Position numbers and translations under genes: made by a program. Positions 43,386-51,357 of a DNA stretch of 64,000 nucleotides are shown here, piece after piece. The stretch comes from Paenibacillus rhizophilus (GTDB taxonomy: Bacteria > Bacillota > Bacilli > Paenibacillales > Paenibacillaceae). The notes beneath the pieces were generated by a model. It was not told the DNA's origin and did no database searches. It worked only from the letters and a program-made list of their open reading frames with translations. The stretch is taken from assembly GCF_003854965.1 (NCBI RefSeq), contig NZ_RQPI01000008.1, positions 62,001 to 126,000 on the forward strand. Reading direction: 5' to 3'. Position 1 is the stretch's first letter; the number at the start of each line of letters is the position of its first letter.

Positions 43386-44451
43386 TTGTGAGAACCTCCT
43401 GTTTGATGGATACCCATTTTTGTTCGGTAAAAGATTCAACAATAGCGTCAACGGCCAGTTGATTGACATATCCGTCCGCCATTGTGGCGTTCTTGCCATC
43501 GCCGCGTCCGTTCAGCAGATTGAAAAAGGCTTGCATTTGGCCCAGCTTGAACGAATCGGGAATCTGCACCTGGCGGAACTGCTTATCTTCCTCGTCGGCC
43601 AATTTCACCAGCAGCGTATCTTCTTCATCCAGATTATACACAAGAGCGCCTTTGGTTCCGTAAATCTCAATTTGCTGGTAATTCCCGCGGCCGTAAGCAA
43701 ATCTCGAGATGTTCATGGTGGCGGAGATTCCGCCTTCCATTCGGGAAAGGACGTGGCAGTAATCATCGACGTCAACCTCGCCTTTGCCCGATCCGTCCAG
43801 ACGGTTCCGCTCATGGATAATTGTTCCGGCATCGGCGAAGACGCGCTGCGTATCACCGACCAGAAAACGGGTCAGATCAAGAATGTGACAGCCGAGATCC
43901 CCCATGGCTCCGGAGCCGGTAAGCTCCTTTTGAAATCTCCACACCAGCGGGATCTCCTCTTTAATGCCCCAGCTCTGAAGATATTGGCTGTATACATGAT
44001 GAATGGTCCCCAGCTTGCCTTCTTCGATCAGCCACTTTGCGTACCGTGCGGCCGTTTTGTAGCGATAAGAAAAACAGATCATATGAGGGAGGGGATCGCG
44101 CTCCAGCGCTTCCTTGAGGACCGCCGCTTCTTTGGCTTCCAGAGTAACCGGCTTTTCAAGGGCGAAGGGCTTGCGGTGCTCAATTGCGGCCAACGCAATG
44201 GCAAAATGATTATAGTTGGGCGTGCCGATGGTTATGGCGTCCAGCTCCGGGTCCTTAAGCAGATCGGCATAGTTCAAATAGGTGCGGGACTCCGGGATAT
44301 TCCACTCCTTGCTTCGGGCGGCAAGCTTCTCTTCGTTACAGTCGCAGATGGACCAAATCTCCGCGTCTTCGCTCTCTAAGATCCCTTTGCTGTGAAAATC
44401 CGCGATTCCACCGAGTCCGATCATACCGATTTTTAATTTCCCCATATTCAT
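43372..44451 (-). CDS. Gfo/Idh/MocA family oxidoreductase
   Basis: A 359-residue NAD(P)-dependent sugar dehydrogenase. The N-terminal Rossmann motif [18 protein letters not shown], the FALEKPVTL segment with the catalytic Lys (~100), and [13 protein letters not shown] with the C-terminal-domain His/Asp region are clear. The frame is open far upstream, but real similarity begins at the cluster of ATGs at 44457-44445; 44451 has the best spacing to AGG. It oxidises a sugar or inositol-type substrate and is probably regulated by the divergent AraC protein. Confidence 0.9.
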   Translation of the reverse strand: MNMGKLKIGMIGLGGIADFHSKGILESEDAEIWSICDCNEEKLAARSKEWNIPESRTYLNYADLLKDPELDAITIGTPNYNHFAIALAAIEHRKPFALEKPVTLEAKEAAVLKEALERDPLPHMICFSYRYKTAARYAKWLIEEGKLGTIHHVYSQYLQSWGIKEEIPLVWRFQKELTGSGAMGDLGCHILDLTRFLVGDTQRVFADAGTIIHERNRLDGSGKGEVDVDDYCHVLSRMEGGISATMNISRFAYGRGNYQQIEIYGTKGALVYNLDEEDTLLVKLADEEDKQFRQVQIPDSFKLGQMQAFFNLLNGRGDGKNATMADGYVNQLAVDAIVESFTEQKWVSIKQEVLTNEYA

Positions 44452-44556
44452 CATCATCCTAACGGTTAAGATTGGTGGAGACTCCTTTGTCAGTATAGTC
44501 TGTGATAGAATGAATGAGGATGGCGAATCTAGACTCTTTTTGTACAATAGCGACTT

Positions 44557-45471
44557 TTGGAACGATTTAAGCTGATGGGGGTGCTCTGCTTGCTGGCCGT
44601 AAATATCGATCTCGTGCCCCGCATTACATGGATGGGGTTCGTTTCCTATAAGAGTCCGTGGATTCATTTCAAGCGCAACGTGAACGAGTACATTATGTAT
44701 CTGATCAAGAGCGGCGAGCTCCATATGGTGGAGGACGGGAAGGAATATATTTTGAAAAAAGGGGATGTGCTGATCCTTGAGCCGAATCTGGATCATGAAG
44801 GGTTCGAGAAGCATACATGCGACTACTACTACATTCATTTTAAGCATCCCGATATAGCGCCTCTTAGTGTGGAGGACCCGGAGTCTTTTGCCAAAAGATT
44901 TATCTTTGAGGATCAAGGCGCCGAAGAGAGCGTCAAATGCTGCTTTCCGAAGCACTTCACCCTTACGGACAAATCGGTTCTGTCCCAGATCTACAACAGT
45001 TTGAATGAAATGCTGCAGCTGTACCGGCGCAAAAATTATAACCGGAGCCTGACCGCGCTGAAGCTGTCCGAGCTGTTCATCCTGCTCTCGCGCGAGAGTC
45101 TTCTGGAGGAACTGCAGAACAACCGGAAAAGGACAACGAAAGCGATTGTCAAGGCTCACGGGCTGCTCGACTACATTCACACCCACTATCAGAGCAAAAT
45201 CACGAGCCGGGATATCGAAGCCCTGTTCGAATGCAATTTCGATTACTTGAACCGGACCTTCAACAAGCTGACCGGCCACTCGATCACCCATTATATCAAC
45301 AAGGTAAGAATCGACCAGGCTCAAGAGCTGCTACAGGCCACGCACTTAAGCATCGGTGAAATCGCCTATCTCGTCGGCTTTGCAGACATCTATTATTTCA
45401 GCAAAGTATTCAAGAAATATGCAGGGCTTTCGCCCGCCGCTTACTACAAGAAGATACGGGAAGAGGAATAG
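44557..45471 (+). CDS. AraC family transcriptional regulator
   Basis: A ~304-residue AraC protein with an N-terminal cupin-like sensor (MVEDGKEYILKKGDVLILEPN) and a C-terminal double HTH (ITSRDIEALFECNFDYLNRTF, split across the first helix pair, then IGEIAYLVGFADIYYFSKVF). It starts at TTG 44557 by frame; the true start may be a few codons later. It is divergent from the Gfo/Idh-ThuA pair with about 105 bases between starts and so probably activates those genes when their sugar is present. Confidence 0.88.
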   Translation: MERFKLMGVLCLLAVNIDLVPRITWMGFVSYKSPWIHFKRNVNEYIMYLIKSGELHMVEDGKEYILKKGDVLILEPNLDHEGFEKHTCDYYYIHFKHPDIAPLSVEDPESFAKRFIFEDQGAEESVKCCFPKHFTLTDKSVLSQIYNSLNEMLQLYRRKNYNRSLTALKLSELFILLSRESLLEELQNNRKRTTKAIVKAHGLLDYIHTHYQSKITSRDIEALFECNFDYLNRTFNKLTGHSITHYINKVRIDQAQELLQATHLSIGEIAYLVGFADIYYFSKVFKKYAGLSPAAYYKKIREEE

Positions 45472-45491
45472 AGTATCTCCCTGCAACTGAA

Positions 45492-46316
45492 CTAGTGGAT
45501 TGTCTCCGTATCGGATTCATAAAAACTGACGTTGAGCGGGTTTCTATCCACAAATCTTGGATAGCGATACTTCGGGCTGCCTACCATAACGGCGCCTGTT
45601 ATTTTCTTCCCTTCGGGAATATTGAATAATTTCAGCATGGGGGAATGATCCTTGAGCGCAATCTTCTCAAATATTCCGGCCCAACATGAACCTAATCCAA
45701 GCGTTGGCGCATACAGCTCCAAATAGGCCAAGGAAAGAATAGAGTTTTCTCTGCCTCTCGGGAAGTTCTTATCGGCAATGGCCAGAACAAGAGCGGGGGC
45801 TCCCCGTAAAATCGTGTCGATACCTTTCTCATGATAAGGCTTGAAAAAGTTATCCCGTCCTCGACTGAGCTCGGCATCACTTTCCAATCCTTCAACTGCC
45901 ATTGCAACAGCCCGGTCAATGATATCCTTATTGTCAATTATTATGTAGGAGACGCCCTGCAAATTGCTTCCGGTAGGGGCATAATGAGCGATATTAACAA
46001 GCTGTATCAGCTTTTCTCTTGGAACGGGAGCGTTTCTGTAAGACCGGATGGAACGTCTGGAACGAAGGAAGTTTTCCGCCTCCTCGGGGCTTAATTTTGG
46101 CAGCTTTTTTGAACTCGTTTGATTAGCAAGCGGTGTTCTTTTATTATCAATAGCTTCTTTGGGACAGACGGCCACGCAATGGCCGCAGGCAATACAGTTC
46201 TGCGGATAAACTTCTTCCGGACCATTTTCTCCAAGCTTCAATGCCTGTTCCGGACACTCGTTTATGCAAACCCCGCATTTCGCACATTTGTCTTGATCTA
46301 CCATTATCAAACTCAT
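45492..46316 (-). CDS. ferredoxin-nitroreductase fusion protein
   Basis: A 274-residue protein. Residues 1-60 carry two 4Fe-4S motifs (CAKCGVCINECP and CIACGHCVAVCP). The rest is an FMN nitroreductase domain with RRSIRSYRNAPVP, AHYAPTGSNLQ and LGLGSCWAGIF. Such fusions reduce nitro or quinone-like compounds, taking electrons through the iron-sulfur part. It is divergent from the FadR/GntR-type regulator at 46564, and two matching dyads lie between them. ATG 46316 is followed by a normal ferredoxin start. Confidence 0.92.
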   Translation of the reverse strand: MSLIMVDQDKCAKCGVCINECPEQALKLGENGPEEVYPQNCIACGHCVAVCPKEAIDNKRTPLANQTSSKKLPKLSPEEAENFLRSRRSIRSYRNAPVPREKLIQLVNIAHYAPTGSNLQGVSYIIIDNKDIIDRAVAMAVEGLESDAELSRGRDNFFKPYHEKGIDTILRGAPALVLAIADKNFPRGRENSILSLAYLELYAPTLGLGSCWAGIFEKIALKDHSPMLKLFNIPEGKKITGAVMVGSPKYRYPRFVDRNPLNVSFYESDTETIH

Positions 46317-46445
46317 GTTTCTTCCTCCTTCTGGAAATCCCTTTCCGAGTCACCCTATCTGGGTGGAATAAGCATTGTCGTTTGATGTCTGTTCCGATAA
46401 TACAACAAAATCTAACATAAATAAAATGAATATTAATCATAGGAT

Positions 46446-46465
46446 ACATACCAAAAATGGTATGT
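46446..46465. promoter_or_regulatory. operator 1 of the GntR-type regulator (candidate)
   Basis: ACATACCA-AAAA-TGGTATGT, a perfect 8+8 dyad with a 4-base centre. It has the same TACCA-N4-TGGTA core and spacer as the larger dyad at 46510-46543, so both probably bind the same dimeric regulator. It lies on the side of the nitroreductase gene. Confidence 0.65.
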
Positions 46466-46509
46466 CTGAAGATCCTCTCCTTCCTTGACCTCTCCCATAG
46501 AGCGTTGTT

Positions 46510-46543
46510 AAAATGGTTATACCAGTATTGGTATAACCATTTT
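46510..46543. promoter_or_regulatory. operator 2 of the GntR-type regulator (candidate)
   Basis: AAAATGGTTATACCA and TGGTATAACCATTTT are perfect 15-base arms around GTAT. It ends 20 bases before the regulator start codon, overlapping the region just in front of its ribosome site, so autoregulation is likely. It is not a terminator: there is no T run of the usual kind and it precedes a gene. Confidence 0.7.
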
Positions 46544-46563
46544 GTATGCGGAGGAGCGACCCT

Positions 46564-47310
46564 ATGCCGCCGGCGGAGAAACAGAACATCAGAGAATACG
46601 TGATTCAGCATATTTTGGAAAGAATTGAGCGCGGTGAGTTGAAGTCCGGCGATAAGCTGACGAATGAGCGCGAGTTGTCGGAACGGCTTGGCGTTAGCCG
46701 GGTTCCGCTGCGCGAAGCGATTTCGGCGTTGTCGACGCTGGGAATTCTGGAAGCCCGCCAGGGAGAAGGCACGTTCGTCAGCGAGTATAATCCCGGTGCA
46801 ATCGGTAAGATCATCCGGACGTACCGCTTGTTTGACCGTTCCCTGATCGAGGAAATTTTTGAAGCGAGGGTTCTTCTGGAGGCCGATGCGGCCAGGCTGG
46901 CCGCCGTGAACCGTACCGACGAGGATTTAAGCACAATCAAAGAGGCTATGCGCAGGCATGAAGAAACGGTGCGTCGGTATTCGGAGAAAGAGGCGGATAT
47001 CGCAACCGTTCTGGAATGCGACAACGAGGTTCATTTGGGAATCGCCGCCGCCGCTCATAACAATTTCTTTCTGCAAATCATCGATACCGTTCGCCACGCA
47101 GGGCAGAGCCGTCATATTTTTGCCGAAAAATACACGGTGAACCCGCTTCACATTGAGGAATCCGTTGCTTATCACGGCAGCATTGTCAGTGCTATTGAGC
47201 AGCGGGACAGCGAAGCCGCCTATCAAGCGATGAGAGAGCATATTCTGCACATTCGGGCGGCCCTGGACGTGGACAAGCTGAAAGAGGATTTCGACGGCAA
47301 AAGGGAATAA
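46564..47310 (+). CDS. FadR-type GntR family regulator
   Basis: A 248-residue regulator. The winged HTH (LKSGDKLTNERELSERLGVS, VPLREAISALSTLGILEARQ, both split at natural turns) is followed by an FCD all-helical effector domain with LIEEIFEARVLLEADAARLA and the His ligands expected for a metal-carboxylate pocket (HLGIAAAAHN, HGSIVSAIEQRD). ATG 46564 follows GGAGGAG. The two dyads upstream and the divergent ferredoxin-nitroreductase define a likely self-contained regulated pair. Confidence 0.92.
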   Translation: MPPAEKQNIREYVIQHILERIERGELKSGDKLTNERELSERLGVSRVPLREAISALSTLGILEARQGEGTFVSEYNPGAIGKIIRTYRLFDRSLIEEIFEARVLLEADAARLAAVNRTDEDLSTIKEAMRRHEETVRRYSEKEADIATVLECDNEVHLGIAAAAHNNFFLQIIDTVRHAGQSRHIFAEKYTVNPLHIEESVAYHGSIVSAIEQRDSEAAYQAMREHILHIRAALDVDKLKEDFDGKRE

Positions 47311-47319
47311 GCATCGAAG

Positions 47320-47346
47320 CATAGACCTCACTTTGTGGGGCTATTT
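47320..47346 (+). terminator. possible terminator after the GntR-type gene
   Basis: ATAGACCTCAC pairs with GTGGGGCTAT (one bulge, one mismatch) around a 3-base loop and is followed by TTTTGC. Confidence 0.55.
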
Positions 47347-47379
47347 TGCAGGCTATCTTTCGAAAAAGGAGTCTTGGTC

Positions 47380-47747
47380 ATGAAAAGAATACAGGGTCCC
47401 GTGCTGCTAGCGACGGCGCTTTTTCTTGTGCCGCTCGCGACGGCTTGCGGCGGGAGCGATCTGGCGGCATCAAGCAGCCGGGAGCGGCGTCCCGGACGCT
47501 GGGAATTTCATTTCCTTTCGTCCGTCAGGACGGAATCGCGTCCAACCAGTTCGCCGTATGGGTGGAGGACAGCCGGGGCCGATATGTCACGACGCTTTAC
47601 GCCACCCGGTTTATTGCTACCGGAGGGTATAAGCTACGGCCGGAGGCCATTCCGACTTGGGTGAAGCATTCGGGACTTGCGAAGGCTTCACCTTTTTTGG
47701 ATAAATTATTGCATGAAAACGATTTCTTTGATATATTGTTACCATAA
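47380..47747 (+). pseudogene. frameshifted and truncated DUF2271 lipoprotein
   Basis: ATG 47380, behind AAAAAGGAG, begins a lipoprotein signal (ALFLVPLATAC). After about 33 codons the homologous frame changes: the stretch ISFPFVRQDGIASNQFAVW, then RGRYVTTLYATRFIATGGYK and RPEAIPTWVKHSG, lies in another frame (+2) and is typical of DUF2271 proteins. The C-terminal half of that domain is missing before the stop at 47747. DUF2271 proteins usually stand near flavin-linked reductases; the ferredoxin-nitroreductase is 1 kb away. The gene is no longer able to make the intact protein. Confidence 0.7.
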
Positions 47748-47750
47748 AAG

Positions 47751-47770
47751 TTTACTAGTTGTTAAGTAAA
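47751..47770. promoter_or_regulatory. possible operator in front of the LacI gene
   Basis: TTTACTAGTTGTTAAGTAAA has TTTACT/AGTAAA dyad arms and an ACTAGTT core that recurs in the perfect dyad TTAACTAGTTAA in front of the permease gene (51289-51300). The shared core suggests one regulator acts at both places. Confidence 0.45.
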
Positions 47771-47804
47771 ATTGTTGGTTAAATCAGTGGGGGTGATGAG
47801 CAGG

Positions 47805-48830
47805 ATGACAAGGATTAAGGATGTAGCCGAGTTCGCCAATGTCTCAACGGCCACAGTATCCAGAATATTGAACAATGATCCTTCCCTTTCAGTTTCCGGT
47901 GAAACGAGGAAAAGAGTTCTGGAAGTGGTAAATGAATTAAACTATAAGCCCGGAAGAAGAAAGAGGACCAAAGCGGTTCAGGACAAAGACTCCTACAACG
48001 TAGGCCTTGTTTTGACAAATGATGAAGCCATAGATCCTTATTTCATGTCCATCAGACAAGGCGCCGAGAGCGCATGCGATGAATATTCGGTGAAAATCGC
48101 CTCGGTGTTCAATATCGGCAAAAGTAATTTTTCCTCCGACAGCATGGCCCAGCTTGATGGCCTTATCGTTCTGGGTGATGTGAACAGCGAGGAACTTCAG
48201 GGCGTATACAGCCACAACCCTAACATTGTTTTTGTTGATTTTTTACCCGAGGAAGTGAATGTGGATGTCGTGATTTCCGATTTTGAAACCGCAACCCGTA
48301 AGATTTTGGACCACCTGTTTAGTAACGGTCACAGTCAAATTGCGTACATCGGCGGAAAGGGTTTAATCCGGAGCATCCATAACGGAAGAACGATTGAGAA
48401 AGATGATATCCGGCTGAAAACCTATGAGAGAATGATGAAAGAGAAGGGGCTTTTTGAAGAGGACAATGTTCTGGTAGGGGAATTCGGACCAATGAGCGGA
48501 TATACCCTGATGAAACGGCTGATCGGCCAAAAATCCTTTCCGAGCGCGGTTGTGATTGCCAGCGATCCCATGGCGATTGGCGCCATGAAGGCGCTGCATG
48601 AGGCGGGCCTAAAGGTTCCCGGCGATATTTCCATTTTCAGCTTTGACGATATCGTGGCTTCCGCCTTTTTGAATCCAACGCTGTCTACGGTTAAAGTCCA
48701 CACGGAAGAGATGGGAAGGACCGCAGTCAAGCTTTTGGTTGACCGGATGAAGAACGGCAGGGAGCTGCCGCTCAAAGTCATTTTACCGACCGAACTCGTT
48801 GTGAGAGAAAGCAGCGGGCCATTATTATAA
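47805..48830 (+). CDS. LacI family transcriptional regulator of galactoside use
   Basis: A 341-residue LacI/GalR repressor. The N-terminal HTH MTRIKDVAEFANVSTATVSR starts at ATG 47805, which has GGGGGTGATG at good spacing; ATGs or TTG upstream would add residues outside the family start. The periplasmic-binding-like core (NVGLVLTNDE, QLDGLIVLGD, AIASDPMAIG-like region, ISIFSFDD) is complete. It is 25 bases in front of the alpha-galactosidase gene, so it is probably co-transcribed with it and controlled by the same sugar. Confidence 0.92.
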   Translation: MTRIKDVAEFANVSTATVSRILNNDPSLSVSGETRKRVLEVVNELNYKPGRRKRTKAVQDKDSYNVGLVLTNDEAIDPYFMSIRQGAESACDEYSVKIASVFNIGKSNFSSDSMAQLDGLIVLGDVNSEELQGVYSHNPNIVFVDFLPEEVNVDVVISDFETATRKILDHLFSNGHSQIAYIGGKGLIRSIHNGRTIEKDDIRLKTYERMMKEKGLFEEDNVLVGEFGPMSGYTLMKRLIGQKSFPSAVVIASDPMAIGAMKALHEAGLKVPGDISIFSFDDIVASAFLNPTLSTVKVHTEEMGRTAVKLLVDRMKNGRELPLKVILPTELVVRESSGPLL

Positions 48831-48855
48831 CAATCTAGTAGGAGTGATCTTTTCA

Positions 48856-51045
48856 ATGGGAGTACTTTTTGATGCAGAGAACCGACTTTTTCATTTGCAA
48901 GCCAAAGATACCAGCTATGTTATCGGCATTGTTCGTGATGAATACCTGCTGCACCTGTATTGGGGAAGGAAAATTGCCGAATATCATCATTCCAACCGGA
49001 TTCAGCTGCTTGATCGGGGTTTTTCCGGAAATCCCTACAAAGAAGACCGTGCTTTCTCGCTCGATACGCTTCCGCAGGAGTATCCCCAGTACGGAAATAC
49101 CGATTACCGCAAGCCCGCCTATCAGGTTCAGTTGGAGAACGGATCGACAGTTTCCGATTTGCGCTACCGGTCGCATACTATTTTTAAAGGAAAACAGGGG
49201 CTGGAAGGCCTTCCCGCCGTTTACACCGAGGATGATCAGGAAGCGGAAACGCTTGAAATTGTCTTGGAAGATCAAGTATCCGGATTGCAGGTGCTGTTAA
49301 GCTACACCGTGTTTGAACAGTTCAATGTCATTACCAGATCCGTTCGCTTCGCGAATAAAGGGTCCGAGTCCCTGAAGCTGCTGAGAGCCTTAAGCTTAAG
49401 CGTAGATTTTCAGGATGCCGACTTCGATTTCCTTCATCTGTATGGGGCCCACGTGAAAGAAAGGCATATCGCAAGACAGCCGCTCAGACACGGAATCCAG
49501 TCCATTGAAAGCACAAGAGGCGCCAGCAGCCACCAGCACAACCCGTTTATTGCCCTGCTGAGACAAGGCGCGAATGAAACCTCCGGCGAGGTCTATGCTT
49601 TTAACTTTGTGTACAGCGGAAATTTCCTGGCCCAGGCCGAAGTGGATCAATTCCGCAATACCAGAGTGACGATGGGGATCAATCCCTTCGACTTCAACTG
49701 GAAGCTTGACCCCGGCGAAGAATTCCAGGCGCCCGAGGCGGTTATGGTCTACTCATCGGAGGGCCTTGGGGGGATGTCGAGAACCTTCCATGATTTATAT
49801 CGGACCCGGCTCACGAGAGGAAGCTACCGCGACAAAGAACGGCCTGTGCTGGTTAACAACTGGGAAGCGACTTATTTCGATTTCAATGCGGATAAAATAC
49901 TGGATATTGCAAGCGTCGGAAAGGAACTCGGGATCGAGCTGTTTGTTCTTGACGACGGCTGGTTTGAAAAAAGAAATGGCGACAAGTCCTCGCTAGGCGA
50001 CTGGTTCGTGGACCGTGACAAGCTGCCGGACGGGCTGGACCATCTGGCGGAACGGGTAAATGAAATGGGGCTGCAGTTCGGGCTTTGGTTCGAGCCTGAA
50101 ATGATCTCGGTGGACAGCGATTTATACCGTGAGCATCCGGATTGGTGTCTGCATGTGCCCAGCCGTCCCCGGTCCGAGAGCCGCAATCAGCTCATTCTTG
50201 ATTTTTCCCGGGAAGATGTATGTGAAGAAATTACCAAGAGGGTAAGCGCGATTCTGGAGACGGTTCCGGTGTCTTATGTGAAGTGGGATATGAACCGTCA
50301 TATGACGGAGATCGGCTCCGCATCCCTGCCGGCGGACAGACAGAGAGAAACGGCGCATCGCTATATGCTTGGACTGTACAAAGTTATGGATGCGATCACC
50401 TCCTCTTTTCCAGAAGTGCTGTTTGAAAGCTGCTCCGGCGGGGGTGGAAGATTCGATCCCGGTATTCTCTACTACATGCCGCAGACGTGGACAAGCGATA
50501 ACACAGACGCCGTTTCCCGTTTAAAAATCCAGTACGGCACAAGTCTCGTGTACCCGATTATTACAATGGGCTCCCATGTCTCCGCGGTTCCGAATCACCA
50601 GGTTCACCGGATTACTTCGATGGAGATGCGGGGCGATGTGGCGATGTCCGGGAATTTGGGCTATGAGCTGGATTTGACCAAACTGACCGATGAGGAAAAA
50701 GAGACGGTCAAACAGCAGGTAGCCAAGTACAAGGAGATCCGAAGCCTGATTCAATTCGGCGATTTCTACCGCCTGCTCAGCCCGTTTGAGGGCAATGAAA
50801 CCGCATGGCTGTTTGCGGACAAAGAGAAGAAAGAAGTCATGGCCTTCTTCTTCAATGTTGTGGCCGAACCCGCGGCCCCGTTAAAATACTTGAAGTTGAA
50901 CGGAATCGATGTGACCAAGACATACCGGTTAACCGGGACGGATCAGGTATACGGCGGAGACGAGCTTGCTTATGTCGGGTTGAGTATTCCCACGGAGGCT
51001 GAGCGGGATTTCCATAGTTATGTTTGGCATTTTACCGAAGTGTAA
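48856..51045 (+). CDS. alpha-galactosidase, GH36
   Basis: A 729-residue cytoplasmic glycoside hydrolase family 36 enzyme that removes alpha-1,6-linked galactose from melibiose, raffinose and related sugars. ATG 48856 follows AGGAGTGATC and yields the length of the Geobacillus enzymes. The nucleophile is Asp478 in KWDMNRHMTE and the acid/base Asp548 in TSDNTDAVSR; both positions equal those described for Geobacillus AgaA/AgaB. SCSGGGGRFDPG lies between them. Co-transcription with LacI and the LacY-type permease downstream makes this a compact galactoside unit. Confidence 0.96.
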   Translation: MGVLFDAENRLFHLQAKDTSYVIGIVRDEYLLHLYWGRKIAEYHHSNRIQLLDRGFSGNPYKEDRAFSLDTLPQEYPQYGNTDYRKPAYQVQLENGSTVSDLRYRSHTIFKGKQGLEGLPAVYTEDDQEAETLEIVLEDQVSGLQVLLSYTVFEQFNVITRSVRFANKGSESLKLLRALSLSVDFQDADFDFLHLYGAHVKERHIARQPLRHGIQSIESTRGASSHQHNPFIALLRQGANETSGEVYAFNFVYSGNFLAQAEVDQFRNTRVTMGINPFDFNWKLDPGEEFQAPEAVMVYSSEGLGGMSRTFHDLYRTRLTRGSYRDKERPVLVNNWEATYFDFNADKILDIASVGKELGIELFVLDDGWFEKRNGDKSSLGDWFVDRDKLPDGLDHLAERVNEMGLQFGLWFEPEMISVDSDLYREHPDWCLHVPSRPRSESRNQLILDFSREDVCEEITKRVSAILETVPVSYVKWDMNRHMTEIGSASLPADRQRETAHRYMLGLYKVMDAITSSFPEVLFESCSGGGGRFDPGILYYMPQTWTSDNTDAVSRLKIQYGTSLVYPIITMGSHVSAVPNHQVHRITSMEMRGDVAMSGNLGYELDLTKLTDEEKETVKQQVAKYKEIRSLIQFGDFYRLLSPFEGNETAWLFADKEKKEVMAFFFNVVAEPAAPLKYLKLNGIDVTKTYRLTGTDQVYGGDELAYVGLSIPTEAERDFHSYVWHFTEV

Positions 51046-51068
51046 AATCGAATTACGAAAATTAAGAA

Positions 51069-51098
51069 GCGGCCTTTCCTTTAGAGGAGAGGCCGTTT
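51069..51098 (+). terminator. terminator after the alpha-galactosidase gene
   Basis: GCGGCCT and AGGCCG form the outer stem with inner CCT/AGG pairs and a short loop, followed by TTTAAC. The T run is short, so some read-through towards the permease is possible. Confidence 0.6.
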
Positions 51099-51236
51099 AA
51101 CTATCTATAAATCTGGTTATTTAGTTAATAAATCGGTAAAATAAGCGATGAAGTTGTTCGTTTTCGTGATTATTCGCTTAATTGTCAAAAATAATATAAC
51201 AATTTAATAGAAAATGGGAAAAATCCAATTATTCTA

Positions 51237-51265
51237 TTGAATGTATGCGTTATCTTTGGTATACT
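51237..51265 (+). promoter_or_regulatory. promoter of the LacY-type permease gene
   Basis: TTGAAT (51237-51242) and TATACT (51260-51265) with exactly 17 bases between them and a TGG before the -10 box. Transcription should start near 51272, some 17 bases upstream of the dyad TTAACTAGTTAA. Confidence 0.75.
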
Positions 51266-51288
51266 CGTTTTAGTAAATTATTCGACTA

Positions 51289-51317
51289 TTAACTAGTTAA
51301 CTTTAAGAAAGCGTTTT
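51289..51317. promoter_or_regulatory. operator region of the permease gene
   Basis: TTAACTAGTTAA (51289-51300) is a perfect 12-base dyad sharing the ACTAGTT core with the site before the LacI gene. Next to it AAAGCGTTTT (51308-51317) has the AAAnCGnTTT pattern typical of LacI-family or CcpA sites; as a cre it matches only about 11 of 14 positions. Confidence 0.5.
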
Positions 51318-51357
51318 ACCAGGTACGGAAACAAAGCAAGTTAAGGAGGAGATTTAA

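Noticed and set aside
44452..45324. Upstream extension of the Gfo/Idh frame to 650 codons
   Set aside because: The extra residues lie antisense to the AraC gene; the Rossmann start and ribosome site are at 44451.
46510..46543. 34-base palindrome as a terminator
   Set aside because: It stands directly before a start codon, lacks a T run on the relevant side, and has a matching second dyad nearby, so an operator is favoured.
51305..51318. cre site before the LacY-type permease
   Set aside because: Only about 11 of 14 consensus positions match; kept as a possible LacI-family half of the operator region instead.
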